Positions 1 through 10,069 of a stretch of 64,000 bases of DNA are shown one piece after another. Both the position numbers and the translations under genes were made by a program. Below the pieces are notes generated by a model, which saw nothing but the letters and a program-made list of their open reading frames with translations, was not told where the DNA came from and did no database searches. The stretch's first letter is position 1. Every line of letters begins with the position of its first letter. Origin of the DNA: Cycas panzhihuaensis (lineage: Eukaryota > Cycadophyta); assembly GCA_023213395.1 (NCBI GenBank), contig CM041465.1, positions 122,643,741 through 122,707,740 on the forward strand. The letters are read 5' to 3'.

Positions 1-240
1 GAGCTCCAAACTCCACCTTCTCCTGTAGTTTTTCCTACACTAGGTTTTCCACATATAAATCTTGTTGTCTCTCTTGTAGTGAATGCTTATGATATTTATT
101 GATGATGTTTGATTTATTATTTACTTTACATTCATATTTATTCATTATGTGTCCATAACTCATGAGATTATTCAGTCATTATACATGCATGTTATATTCT
201 ACTGTGTTATGCTCTACATTTATAATATGGTATCAGAGTT
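1..240 (+). repeat. Possible LTR tail ending in a degenerate primer-binding site
   Basis: AT-rich sequence leads into TGGTATCAGAG at 228-238, which matches the PBS that most plant LTR retrotransposons use for initiator tRNA-Met. The upstream bases would then be the end of an LTR whose start lies outside the window. No partner LTR was found, and the bases before the PBS do not end in a clear CA, so this is tentative. The next 200 bases (241-440) show nothing recognisable. Confidence 0.3.
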
Positions 241-440
241 ATAAGTATAAATTCTAACAAGTGAATCTATGGGTTTTACCTTTTTCTCTTTGATGTATGG
301 CATGTTAGAGAAATAATGTTTTATCTTTTGTATGTATGTATTCTAAAGTTAACTCGAGGGTTATATGTCCAACCCCTCTTTAATATACTGATGACACTTG
401 GCCTATATGCATAGACCTTCATATGTGCACATGATGTATT

Positions 441-1010
441 TGTTAAGAGCTTTATGTTTACATATTAAGTATTATATTTTATAATGTAAAGTTGATGTAC
501 TTTATGTAAGGATGACTTATCACCTAATGTGATAAAATATACATCCACATTCTTTCTAGTGACATAATGTTGTAACTTAAGAGTCAATGTACTCTCATGT
601 ACTTTTGTTCACAAAGAGAGCCCAAGGGACACTTGTCCCACATGCAAAGGGCATAACTTGGATGTTTGACACTTGTCAAACATCCAACTGTCCAAGATCC
701 TCCTTCACTTCTATATAAGGAGGTCAAACCTCATGTATCACATGATGTGAGTGTATATTGTACTATTATGCTACTAGTTTGAATCCAAGTAAATTTTGCT
801 TATTTTTGAGTAAGGACAAATTCCTACTCCATATTTTGTGTTCATCTTGTGCTTGAATTCATTTGCTTCATGCTTGCTTAGGTGCTCATATTCTTAGCTG
901 CTTAGTGTAGATGCTAATCATCTCGTTATGCTAATAAACTTCCTTTTCACGAGATCCTAAGTGCTGTGCTCATTATTTATTGGTGTGAAGACTAAATGCC
1001 ATTTTCAACA
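441..1010 (+). repeat. Candidate 5' LTR of Copia-A
   Basis: The right end is well supported: TTTTCAACA at 1002-1010 is followed two bases later by a perfect tRNA-iMet PBS. The left end is placed at TGTTAAGAG (441) only because it starts with TG at a plausible distance. Promoter-like CTATATAAGG near 711 and a polyadenylation-like AATAAA at 933-938 fit an LTR. I could not match it base for base to the region after the RNase H of Copia-A near 40260, so its assignment to A is inferred from order and strand. Confidence 0.5.
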
Positions 1011-1012
1011 TT

Positions 1013-1024
1013 TGGTATCAGAGC
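1013..1024 (+). other. Primer-binding site (tRNA-iMet), Copia-A
   Basis: TGGTATCAGAGC is the exact 12-mer complementary to the 3' end of plant initiator tRNA-Met. It lies two bases after an LTR-like CAACA end. It marks the start of the internal region of a plus-strand element whose gag would begin about 2.1 kb downstream. Confidence 0.8.
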
Positions 1025-1444
1025 TTGCTGAAGATGAGTTCTTGACTATTTCATATTTGAAAGTCGGATTTCAAATGCTTGGTGATGGCCCTCGCTCTCT
1101 GAAGGCGATCCAAGGCTAAGTTTAGTTCACCTTTCTATAGTTTTTCATTATTTTCAAATATTTACAAGCTGGAAATCAATAGATTTAGTTTCTGATTTTT
1201 TTTTTAGCACGATTTGTACTTGCAGCAAGGGAAATAGGAAAAAAAATCTCTATTTTTCTTCATTTTCTGCACTATAAAAATTACTATTGTAAGATTTTCT
1301 TCATTCTCTCACAAAATCTATACCATCAAAGGCTTATGTTAGAGTATGAGGCATCTGATTTCAAACCCATGAGCAAGGCGACTCACATGGAGTAGAGTAA
1401 GTAAATTTGTAGTCTTTTCCTAATTGAGTGTCATCAAAGTTACT

Positions 1445-1766
1445 TGTAATGAACCATTACACCAAAACCTCAAGGTTTTAGTGAAGAGGCCCCCTCACAA
1501 AGTAGACCATTACCTCCCCACGAGTTGAACGAGCTAGCCCTGCCTAGCCCCGCTTTCACCGGTGTTCATGCGCTCCACAGTCCTCGGTTACGATGGCGTT
1601 TTGCATATCGACGACATTTGGTGCGTCACCCTGCCGCCCCCATAAGCGGCGGCGCCCCCACGAGATTCAAACCTAGGTCTTGGCTCTAATACCACTTGTA
1701 ATGAACCATTACACCAAAACCGCGAGGTGTTAGTGAAAAAGCCCCCCCACAAAGTAGACCATTGCC
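1445..1766 (-). mobile_element. SMART/TRIM-like LTR element with about 70-bp LTRs
   Basis: Two direct copies of a roughly 70-bp sequence (1445-1514 and 1697-1766, 7 differences by hand count) flank about 180 bp of CpG-rich DNA. GCTCTAATACCA at 1683-1694, just before the right copy, is the reverse complement of a tRNA-iMet PBS. CCTCCCCACG after the left copy is a polypurine tract on the minus strand. This is the layout of a minimal LTR retrotransposon on the minus strand. There is no coding capacity, so it would need proteins in trans. LTR ends are not clean TG...CA and no convincing TSD was found. A third TGTAATGAACC at 1770 blurs the right edge. Its LTR is recognisably related to that of element E at 7478. 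Confidence 0.65.
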
Positions 1767-2747
1767 AATTGTAATGAACCTATTCCTATAACCATTCAAT
1801 ATAGAGAAATAGAAATAGAAAATGATAGACAAAAGATAAGGAATGAGATGAAGTTCCAAAGAACATTCATTAACATAAGATTACAAATACACAATGATCA
1901 TCCCACTCATACATTACATACATATATATGGGGCTATTAAGGCTACCCATCTCTTAGACTTATGCATGTGGGATAAATTACAATAAGAGTAACATCATAT
2001 GGTGGAGGATCATAACATACATCATCGAAGTTCTTAGGCCGTGGTAGGGCATGTCACGAATGTCAAAAAGTAGAGAGCTCAATTGAAGCACATTATTGAT
2101 CTCTCATTTCATGTGAAGACAAAATTCCAAAATTGCATACTAATGCAAAGTCAAAAATGTGAATTTGAAATTTACAATATTTTCAATATTAAAAAAAATA
2201 AAAATTCTTAAGTTTCATAACTTAAAAAATTTAATTTAATTAAATTTGATTTGTATTTGAATTTTGTTAGGCCTTCTTGTTCTTTTGGGGTGGTGTCTCA
2301 TGGAGGAAAGGGGCTAAACCCTTTTCTAGCCTATAAAATACTTCCAAAAAATAAAAATCCTAAAAGCATTTACCGTAATTGTAATTTTCTCCTCATTAAG
2401 AGCGGTTGCATGGAATTCTAGCACCTTGTGAAGTGACTGATTAAAATCCACTTGAAATTTTAATGATATCTTTTTTGAGGATGGAGTTTCAAATTATTTA
2501 ATGCTCAAATTTGGCATTGCATGAGTTTGATTTCACAGTTTAAATACTTTCTTACTAGTTCAATTTTTTATTTTAATTTTTTTCAATTTTCACAACAATA
2601 GCACTTCCCTTGTTTTGTTTTAAATTTTCTCTTAAAACATGTTTAAGTCTAATTAAATTGCTTAAAAATCTCTCATTAAAAGGTTGTGGATGCAAAATAT
2701 TCAAGTTCCAACATTACACACTTGATGTTTAATATATTTGTGGAACT

Positions 2748-3115
2748 TAGTTGGGAAAACCAAGACATTATCAGAGCAATGGCCTTGGGGGAAACCAAGT
2801 ACGTCTTGAAGATCAACCTTTCCGTCTAAGTCTTCTATTCTAAGAATACAAAAACTAAGCTGGGAAATTCAAGGTATTATTAGAATTTGACCTGTGGAGA
2901 AAGCAGTCATGTCTTGCAAATAAGCCTTGCCTTCTTAATTAAACTAGTGTTTCACCTGCCTACATCCTTGGAGTTGGGACTTGGGTACCACTTTCAATGG
3001 TATAGCCATATCCTATAACCAAGACTCGCAATGTTGCTTACATGCTTGGAGTCAAGACTTTGGGTATCGTGTTCAGTGGTATAGCCATATTTTGTGACCA
3101 AAACTAGTATTAAAC
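2748..3115 (+). repeat. Two adjacent tandem duplications in the Copia-A leader
   Basis: A unit of about 105 bp beginning CTTAGTTGGGAAAACCAAG (2748) is repeated, diverged, from about 2856 (CTAAGCTGGGAAATTCAAGG). Next, a unit of about 78 bp ending GTGGTATAGCCATAT-like is repeated (about 2959-3036 and 3037-3115). TGGTATAGCCATAT occurs at 2998 and 3077. The array ends directly before gag, so it sits where packaging or translation-control sequences would be. Confidence 0.6.
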
Positions 3116-3118
3116 ATT

Positions 3119-4085
3119 GTGTCAAGCAATTCAAAAATGGTTGCACAAATGGTGGATACTATCATTGAGAAGGTCATTAGAGCCAAAAACTATGTTGCAT
3201 GGAAGCACCAAGTGCAAAATTTAATGATCATAAATGAATTGTGGATTCTTGTTGATGGAACAATCATAAGACCACTTACTAATATTGTTACATATGCATA
3301 TTTTGATTCTAAAAGTAAGATTGCGTTGGGTTTTTAGAATCTCATTGTAAGTCTTAATGTTGTGGGGAGCATTATGCAACTCCACCTAATGAAGCATGAC
3401 AAGTAATCAAAGATTTGTATGAACCAAATAATGATGCACACATTTTATCATGAAAGACTCAACAATACATCTTAAAGCTCACGAAGTCTATTCCAAATCA
3501 TATGCAAAACATCAAAGGCATTAAGAACCAACTCTCCACAATGGGTGAAACAACACCTACCAAAGATCTTGTCATAGCAACATTGAAAAGTTTTCCTAAA
3601 GACTATAATTTTAAAATTGGTCTTACAATTGTAGGGAAAGTTGACACAATAATCTTCAATGAATTGGAAGGTCTTTTGTTGTAGATAGATGATTAAAGGC
3701 AATGGAAATAGTGAACCATCATATCTAGCCAAATACAAAGGCAACAAGCCTTTTGTACCAAGACAAAATTTTCACACAAAGAATGAGGGTCATAAACCTC
3801 AATCCAATTCAAAGTTCTCTCGAGGCCCAAAAACTCCTACTTGCCTTTATTGTGATAAACTTGGCGACATGTTGAAAGGCTATAGGAAAAAGAAGTTTGA
3901 CTTGATGAAGTTGAAGCCTAGAGGACGAGGAAAAAGATATGTACAAGGACAAACACAAGGGCAAAGTAATGCATCTGGACATTGATATATACAAGGACAA
4001 AGAAATAGACAAGCACTTGCACATCCATCTAGACAAAGATATATAAAGCACTATGCATCAAAGAAGGAACATTTGTTTGTGGCAA
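3119..4085 (+). pseudogene. Copia-A gag remnant
   Basis: Degenerate Ty1/copia capsid gene. The N-terminal part contains NYVAWKHQVQNLMIINELW, the hallmark of the UBN2/DUF4219-type gag of plant copia elements, read from about 3180. Stops and frame changes follow (3337, 3684). A nucleocapsid zinc knuckle is partly kept near 3840-3890 as CLYCDKLGDMLKGY, with the His and final Cys lost, so it could not bind zinc normally. A basic Arg/Gly/Gln-rich tail follows. The gene is cut by Copia-B at 4291. Confidence 0.8.
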
Positions 4086-4099
4086 CCTATCAATCCAAA

Positions 4100-4285
4100 T
4101 ATAACATTGAAAACATTTAGATAGTTGATTCAAGTGCCACTTGCCACATGAAAAAAAAGAGGAGTGGCTTGAAGATGTTAAAGTAACTAAGGGAGACAAT
4201 GTAATGCTTCAAACCTCAACAATCACAAGAAGAGGCAAAGCTCGTATAGTCATGCCTGATCACAAAAAACCCTTCATAAAGGACG
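4100..4285 (+). pseudogene. Copia-A protease remnant (left part)
   Basis: The segment IVDSSATCHM (about 4118-4150) aligns with the copia aspartic protease active site, normally DSGA, with Gly replaced by Ser. The reading continues to KPFIKDVL, where Copia-B interrupts it. The next residues of the same domain (an LSISQ-like motif) resume at 19922. This continuity across 15.6 kb independently supports the Copia-B insertion. Confidence 0.7.
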
Positions 4286-4290
4286 TCTTA

Positions 4291-4716
4291 TAACAAAGTG
4301 GATCAAGAGGAGACAATGAAGGACAAGCTAATATGATTGACACCCACAATAAACTTGAAGCACGAGCACATAAGTACACCAAAATATGGAGGAGAAAGAA
4401 TTGATCTAATCTCCAAAATAACTTAGATTAAAACTCAACAACATAACATTACACTCATATCTCAATCTATATAAAAACAAGAGACAGCGGTCTCTATTTA
4501 TAGATGAGAGAGCTCCCCTCAAGGTCATTACATAATCGCGAAGTGTCAATCATGCATGCACTTATACAAACATGCCAAAAGAGGGGAAAGGGGGTCATGG
4601 ACCCCTAAGTTACAACATCTTACAACACTAGGAAAAGTGTGTGTGCACATTTATACACAAAGTACAAAGTGCGTATTTAATACATAACTTAACAATAAAA
4701 CATAAAGGTTCTAACA
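4291..4716 (-). repeat. Copia-B 3' LTR
   Basis: 426 bp, matching 19505-19916 along its whole length (for example CACCAAAATATGGAGGAGAA). The outer end reads TAACAAAGTGG where the other copy has TGACAAAGTGG, a TG-to-TA decay. The inner end CTAACA abuts a C-rich tract that is AGGTGGGGGGG on the element strand, a normal PPT position. TSD TCTTA precedes it. Confidence 0.88.
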
Positions 4717-4906
4717 CACCCCCCCCACCTTAATGCTTATATTGTTAAGTCTTACACAAAGGCCATTTCTGAAGTGTTCAAACTTTTCTCTACCAAGTGC
4801 TTTGGTAAAAATGTCTACCAATTGCTGATTTGTTGGCCTATATACAAGGTCAATCTCATCATTTTGTACATGCTCCTTTATGAAATGGTGATGAACTTCA
4901 ATGTGT
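4717..4906 (-). pseudogene. Copia-B RNase H C-terminus
   Basis: Reverse-strand reading gives the end of copia RNase H: a segment of the type HHHFIKEHVQNDEIDLVY, then VDIFTKALGREKF and the closing FEHFRNGLCVRL, in more than one frame. It directly precedes the PPT and 3' LTR, as expected. It is cut at 4907 by plus-strand fragment D. About 40 codons of RNase H between here and 6421 are missing, so D's arrival came with a deletion or was followed by one. Confidence 0.75.
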
Positions 4907-5101
4907 TGTTAAGATGTAATGTTTTTTTAGGATGCATAAGGGTAATGTATTAAAACCCTCTTTATGTAAACATGACAAGTGTCCGACAAGTGTCTAACTG
5001 AACAGATAACAGTTACAATTCCTTGATGTATATTTAAGAGAGATGAACTCTCTCATATCAATCAATTCAATTTTTCACCAATTGAGGAGTGAATTTTAAC
5101 A
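4907..5101 (+). repeat. 5' LTR of fragment D
   Basis: 195 bp with inverted termini TGTTAAGA and TTTTAACA, followed with no gap by the tRNA-iMet PBS TGGTATCAGAGC (5102-5113). TATTTAAGAG near 5033 is promoter-like. GACAAGTGTCCGACAAGTGT near 4974 is a short internal direct repeat. No second copy is in the window. Confidence 0.82.
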
Positions 5102-5113
5102 TGGTATCAGAGC
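5102..5113 (+). other. Primer-binding site (tRNA-iMet), fragment D
   Basis: TGGTATCAGAGC, a perfect 12-base complement of the initiator tRNA-Met 3' end, abutting the LTR terminus AACA. Confidence 0.88.
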
Positions 5114-5589
5114 TGGTCACACTGCTTATCTGATAAAATTCTAAGGAGAAGCCATATTTCTTCAAGAAGACAAAAGAAATGGAGGGATCATAATCAACAG
5201 CCATTTAAGTTGCCCGTGCCAGAAATAGACTAGAATACAAACCTGTACGGACCAGTACGGACACATGCGAATGTGTATGGACGTAATTGTTTCAAAGTCC
5301 TTGGATCCACTCCAAATTTTACCGGCATGATCTTCCCTCTGAGGCCGTCATTTCTTCTAACTGGCTCAAAAACATTTGAAGTCATTTTCAAGGTCAAATT
5401 GCCCTACTTATATCCATGCAGGTTTGAAGACGAAACCGCTTGTTCTGCTTAGATTTTCACCTGAAATTGAGTAATACCAACTGCATCTTCTTTGTTTCAT
5501 CAATTCAAATTTGTTGATACCTATCTCATGAAGATTGGTTTGAAACACTCTAAGCTTACTCCTCTAACAAATCAGTTGAGTTGGGAGAT

Positions 5590-6418
5590 AAATACCCTCT
5601 TGAAATAAAAGGGGTCAGAACTATAACTCTTGAGCTGAGAGGCACTATTCAAAAAATTGGCAATGTATTGTTTGTACTCGAACTAAAAAAGAATCTTCTA
5701 TCTATTTCTCAGCTCTAGAAGAAAAAGTTGGCAACCATCTTTGATAAAAAAGGATTTTACCATATTCTGGACATGAAAAAAGATGGCATTGAAATTGCTA
5801 ACAGAATAGAAAGCAATAGTCTATACAGATTGCTTTCTAACCCAGTTGTTGGAAATAAAGATGTAAAAGTATATACTGCTATTAATGTTGATAATAACAA
5901 ACTCTAGCATTTGAAGTATGGACATGTCTCCTCAGATAGATAGATTAAAGTTATTTTGAACTCCAAATGGTTGTTGGACTTCCAAATATTACTTTTCATC
6001 CCTTTTATAAAAGTTGTCTTCTTGGTAAACAAAATTGTTTACTTTTTCAAAAGGGTGAGTGAAGAGCTAAAAATAAATTAGAGTTAATTCATATTGATCT
6101 ATGTGGACCAATCACTCCATGCCCAACAAATGGAACCAGATATTTTCTTACTTTCATTGATGATTTCTCTAAGAAAGTATCGATTTATTTTCTTTACAAC
6201 AAATCATAAGTCTTTGAGAAATCCAAAGAATTCAAGGCTGAAGTCGAACTTGAATGTGGAAACAAAATAAAATACATCAGATTTGACAAAGGTGGACAAT
6301 ATATCTCAAAAACATTTATAAATTTCTAACTCATGGAATTCAATGCCAATTCACAACTCCATACACACCTCAATCTAATGGAGTGGTTGAACGCAAAAAC
6401 AGAACGATTGTAGAGTGT
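5590..6418 (+). pseudogene. Fragment D protease-linker and integrase remnant
   Basis: Frames broken many times. Recognisable parts in order are the segment before integrase with KNLLSISQL-like text (about 5690-5720), the GAG-pre-integrase region with HLKYGHVSS (about 5915-5945), the integrase core start HIDLCGPITP-like (about 6090-6120), TFIDDFSKK (about 6150-6180), and QSNGVVERKNRT (about 6370-6410). The order is normal for copia pol. It stops before the third catalytic acidic region is complete, and no RT follows. Confidence 0.75.
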
Positions 6419-6420
6419 TG

Positions 6421-7472
6421 TTGACTTTTGTTGTTGTTAAGAATCCTCCTGAGCCATATAGTCTCACACACTGCATTGATCGCAGCCTTGTATTTTACTT
6501 CTGTGGAGGTGACAGTTACATTAGGTTGCTTCTTACAACTCCATGAGATAACAATTCACCCAAGGTTAAAACAATAACCCGAGGTTGATCTCTGACTATC
6601 TTGGCAACCAACTCAATCAGAGTCTGAAAACCCCTCCAGAGTGAAGTCCTCGTTATGTGAGTATTATAGACCATGCTACAATGTGCCTTTCAAATATTTA
6701 AGAATATGTTTTGTAGCATTCCAATGACTCTAATTAGTTTGATATATGAACCAAGAATAGATTCCAACTGCATAAAATATATCGAGTCTTGTGTTAGTCA
6801 AATAAATAAGACTACTCAGTAGTTACCTATAAAGGATGGAATCTATTGGTTTTGCTTCCTCATCAAGTGATAATTTGATGCCGATCTCTATCGAGGTAGG
6901 CGTATGTTTGTAGTCCTCCATTCTGATTCGTTGCAAAATATCCCAAGTGTATTTTATTGGAGATATGAAGATGTCGCCTAACTGTTGCCACATCTCCATG
7001 CCAAGAAAGTAGTGAAGAAGTCCAAGATTTGTCATCTCAAAACTCCTTTTTAAATCTCAGGAAGACTCTCAATCATTGCAGTATCACTTCCAATGATAAT
7101 TAAATCATCAACATATAACATGACGAAGGTCACATGCTAGTTCTGAATTTTTATGTACAAATTCGGATTTGATGAGGATCGATGAAATCCATGTCTCACA
7201 AAGTAATCATCGATTTTAAAGTACCACGCATGCAAGGCCTACTTTAGGCCATACAAAGCCTTTTTAAGGTGACAAACCATGTGTTCTTTGTTGTGCTCAA
7301 CATAGTCAAGAAGTTGCTCTAGATATACCTCTTCTATAAGATTGCCATTTAGAAAGATGCTTTTAACATCCATCTCACAAATAGGCCATTTAAATTGGGT
7401 TGCTAAGGCCATTACAAGTTTAATGGTGTTCATGTTTGCAACTGGTACAAAGGTTTCAACATAATCAATGCC
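6421..7472 (-). pseudogene. Copia-B reverse transcriptase (C-terminal two thirds) and RNase H start
   Basis: Reverse-strand copia pol. From right to left: ETFVPVANMNTIKLVMALA, then FKWPICEMDVKSIFLNGNL (the D of the first RT catalytic motif region, about 7330-7380), EEVYLEQ, LKKALYGLK, then LYVDDLI with intact YVDD (about 7095-7120), MTNLGLLHYFLGMEMWQ (about 6985-7035), and the tether to RNase H with QPNVTVTSTE-like sequence near 6500-6540. Several frameshifts and stops. It continues upstream at 10161, beyond element E. Confidence 0.85.
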
Positions 7473-7477
7473 TTCTA

Positions 7478-7563
7478 TGTCACAGGTTGCCCTTACACCA
7501 AAAGCCCGAGGGTGATTTGGAAAGAGGACTTCCTCGGGATAGTTAGCGTCACGTGCTCCAACA
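7478..7563 (-). repeat. Element E 3' LTR (86 bp)
   Basis: Starts TGTCACAGG and ends CTCCAACA on the plus strand. Same length as 10070-10155. The core TTACACCAAAA...AGAGG...CCTC is shared with the 70-bp LTR at 1445-1514, so the two tiny-LTR elements are relatives. Confidence 0.78.
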
Positions 7564-7712
7564 CTCCCCCGTCATGAGGAGTCCACCGTACCTACACGGC
7601 ATGCATGTCCACCACGGCGTTCCTCGGCGGCCACTCCCTCGCCTTCACGTATGTCCGGGTGCGCTACTGTGGTAACACAGGACCGGTTTTGAACCCGATC
7701 GCTCTAATACCA
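7564..7712 (-). other. Element E CpG-rich segment ending in an internal PBS copy
   Basis: Unusually GC- and CpG-rich compared with its surroundings, like the interior of the element at 1445-1766. It begins with the minus-strand PPT (CTCCCCCG) and ends with GCTCTAATACCA (7701-7712), a tRNA-iMet PBS complement. Just before that is GGTTTTGAACCCGATC, which resembles a tRNA T-arm. The resemblance to the 3' half of initiator tRNA-Met thus extends beyond the usual PBS. Confidence 0.6.
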
Positions 7713-7718
7713 CTGCCG

Positions 7719-7925
7719 TCATTGCGGATTATGAGCAGGAGGAGCTGGAGGTGTGCCACCACTCTGTGGTATGGTGTCGGTAGCAGGTACTATCGGGGTT
7801 GGCTCCAAGTGGTCCAGCAAGAGTCCCTCATACTTGGCTGCGTTCTTGACTCCCGTGAACCATAGATCCCAATTCTCCTTCCTTTTTAGCGTACAATTTA
7901 CATTCTACTTAAAGTTGGTCGACAT
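7719..7925 (-). pseudogene. Short gag-like ORF remnant in element E
   Basis: Reverse-strand reading from an ATG at 7925 gives MSTNFK, a stop, then NVNCTLKRKENWDLWFTGVK followed by NAAKYEGLL and a Pro-rich tail ending PPAHNPQ at a TGA (7719-7721). The pattern Asn-Trp-x-x-Trp with a following Ala-Ala...Glu-Gly-Leu resembles the N-terminus of copia-type gag. About 69 codons with one internal stop. It ends six bases before the internal PBS copy, where a 5' LTR would be expected, so it appears spliced into the element. Function unknown; gag origin is an inference. Confidence 0.5.
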
Positions 7926-10054
7926 GGTGGTGTGAAAAGATCAATAAGAGTGATATATATAAATGTGTATGAAAATGCACTAAGTAGAAGAAGGTGAAGT
8001 CCCTGACACTTGTGATAGGTCTACCTAACGCAGCAGGGGATAATGAAGTAATACAATGTAAGAAGTGTAAGCAAAGAGATCACAAATAAGTATGTAATGT
8101 AAATGATCTAATCAAGATAAGTAAGAAGGCCTATATAGAAGTTGGCATGTGGGTGCACACAACTAATAACCAAAGTGATGTAGGATGTGTAACAAACCCA
8201 AACCTCTAACTTGTGTCCAAAGTAGGTGAGGTGTCGATGCCTAAGGGGGCTTCTAGTATACGTAATTAATGGCCTTCACCCACGATATCCGCACTGTTCT
8301 TTGGTGATGAAATCCAAGTAAATGTGGAGCCCAGGTACTGCCGGTCCTCACCCAGTTCACCAATTAGCAGCGATATACTCTCCGAAGAGAAGTACATGCA
8401 TGTTGCACGGCTATGATGGATATTGGCCCAGCTAAATTAATTATCTTGATTAAGGGTTTTCAGTTTTCTCGGATGGTTTCAGGATAATCCCTGATTGAAG
8501 GTCATAGGTATGGCTAACATGTCCCTCCACCACTATACCGGTTATGACCAGACCCAGTATGAAACTCACACCTCCCTTAGGGCCTAGACTTCGGCCAACC
8601 TTGGTCTATTTCAACCAAGGCGAGTATGTACACAAGTCAAGAACTAGTGGTATAAAGTCATCGAGATGAGTTGATTTTAAGGAAAGTGTTCTTGTTCTCG
8701 AATAACATGTAAAAATAACTAAAAATTGAATGTAAATAAATGTAAATGCTCCACTTAAGCATTGTTGCCGTGTCCAAGTGTAGTGATGACGTGTCCACCT
8801 AGTGCCCAAATGGCACTCTATGTGTCCAAGTGGCATTCAATGAGGTCTCCAGGTACATGTAACCATTAAAATCATACACATAATGAGTCAAATCATCGGA
8901 TATTGCTCCGATCCAGATGATTGGCTAGTACAAAATATTTAAGTGCCTTGTTCGTTTTACAAAAGGGCCAAAATAGGCCTCCAAAAGCCAAAAAGTCTAT
9001 AAATGTCTTTAAAAAAACCCCTCTTACGTACAATAATTTTTTTTTTTTAATGAAGGGCGAAAAAAAAACTACAAATTTCAGAAATACAATGTATGGTGAA
9101 AAATCAAATTTTCAGCAAGCTAAGTCTGTTGTTGGGTAGACTGTACCGTCTATATATGGCACAAATTTCAAAAATTTTTGAAAAAATTAAAAATTTCCAA
9201 ATTTGTTGCCCTTCACCTGCACTTTACAAATATACAAAAATTTTTGAAAAATCTTATCAAAAACAGGTAAAAAAACTAGTTTTAGCTCGCGGCCAAAATG
9301 TACTGGAAAACTTAAAAACGCTCATAACTTTTCAACGAAGCGTCGGATTCATGCGAGACATGTTCCAAATGATAGATCGGGACGAGGAGGTCCAAAAACA
9401 TGTATTACAGCAGGAAAAACCTCTTCAGATTTTTCTAGATCTGAGATTTTTAAATTTGGAAGATGGCTGCAGAAAACAGGCTGTTTGACCCCTTTAATTT
9501 TAAAATCTCGCTTCGCTCTAGTAAACAAAAGTTCTTAGGATGCCAAAATGCACTTACTGGTGAAATTTCGTGCAATTCTGAGTACTTCAATTTTCTGATC
9601 GTACTACTGTACGGAATTCCATACAGTCCGTACAGTGTCCGTACGATTTGATTTTTTACTTCAAAATCTGCTTCTAATCAATGAAAGTCATTGATTTCTT
9701 CTTCTGCAACTTGGAAATCTGACTTTTACTAAAAAAAAGGGCCAAAAATAGGCCAAAATGCCAAATTTAGGGCTAAAAAAATATGACTGAAAATTGCTAT
9801 AAGATGAGCAATTCCTGTGCTCCTTTAGGCCTGCAAATAGGCTGCTTTTAGGCAGCCACAGTCCTTCCTCTTATCTGCAGAAATAAAATAGTACAACAAC
9901 ATATAATTTTGTACTAAAAATCTACTATAAAAAGAGCTTTAAAAAATGGATTTTAAAAAAATCTCAACTCTTCACTTCACATGAATGGTGAAGAAGAGGA
10001 GAACATAGCTTGTAATCTCCTTGCAAGTGAATGTGGCACTAGGATCCACCCAAT
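7926..10054 (-). other. Element E non-coding interior
   Basis: No ORF with recognisable domains. Part one (about 8000-8900) is mixed sequence with short repeats such as GTGTCCAAGTG and TGGCACTC near 8770-8840. Part two (8900-9960) is rich in A and T homopolymers, with recurring GGGCCAAAATAGGCC-type words at about 8967, 9740 and 9752. Probably the untranslated leader of the element. Confidence 0.4.
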
Positions 10055-10055
10055 G

Positions 10056-10067
10056 GCTCTGATACCA
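10056..10067 (-). other. Primer-binding site (tRNA-iMet), element E
   Basis: GCTCTGATACCA on the plus strand is the perfect reverse complement of TGGTATCAGAGC. A two-base spacer (CT) separates it from the right LTR, the same spacer seen in the element at 1445-1766. Confidence 0.85.
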
Positions 10068-10069
10068 CT

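Larger units (their letters stand above)
1025..3118 (+). other. Copia-A 5' leader (non-coding)
   Basis: Long AT-rich leader between the PBS and gag, with no ORF of note. It contains a tiny-LTR element at 1445-1766 and a pair of tandem duplications just upstream of gag (2748-3115). Stretches 1025-1444 and 1767-2747 show nothing recognisable beyond poly-A and poly-T tracts. A degenerate TATCAGAGCA at 2770 recalls a PBS but has no LTR end before it. Confidence 0.45.
4907..6420 (+). mobile_element. Copia fragment D (5' LTR to integrase), truncated
   Basis: Plus-strand copia piece inside the RNase H of Copia-B. It has a short 195-bp LTR (4907-5101, TGTTAAGA...TTTTAACA), a perfect PBS at 5102-5113, then protease-linker and integrase remnants, ending abruptly around 6420. 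There is no 3' LTR and no RT, and most of gag is gone. The short LTR and different protein sequence show it is a different copia family from A, B and C. No TSD can be defined because the right end is truncated. Confidence 0.8.

Noticed and set aside
1655-1694. Possible tRNA gene or tRNA-derived SINE ending in a CTCTAATACCA-like 3' end
   Set aside because: No acceptor, D-arm or anticodon arm can be paired, CCA is not genome-encoded in plant tRNA genes, and the sequence sits exactly where a PBS belongs between paired 70-bp repeats.
1445-1766. Cassandra-type TRIM
   Set aside because: Cassandra LTRs carry 5S rRNA-like promoter sequence; none is present in these 70-bp or in the 86-bp repeats of element E.
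9093-9488. 131-codon plus-strand ORF in element E
   Set aside because: Lys/Phe/Gln-rich text typical of translated A/T homopolymers; opposite strand to the element and no homologous motif.
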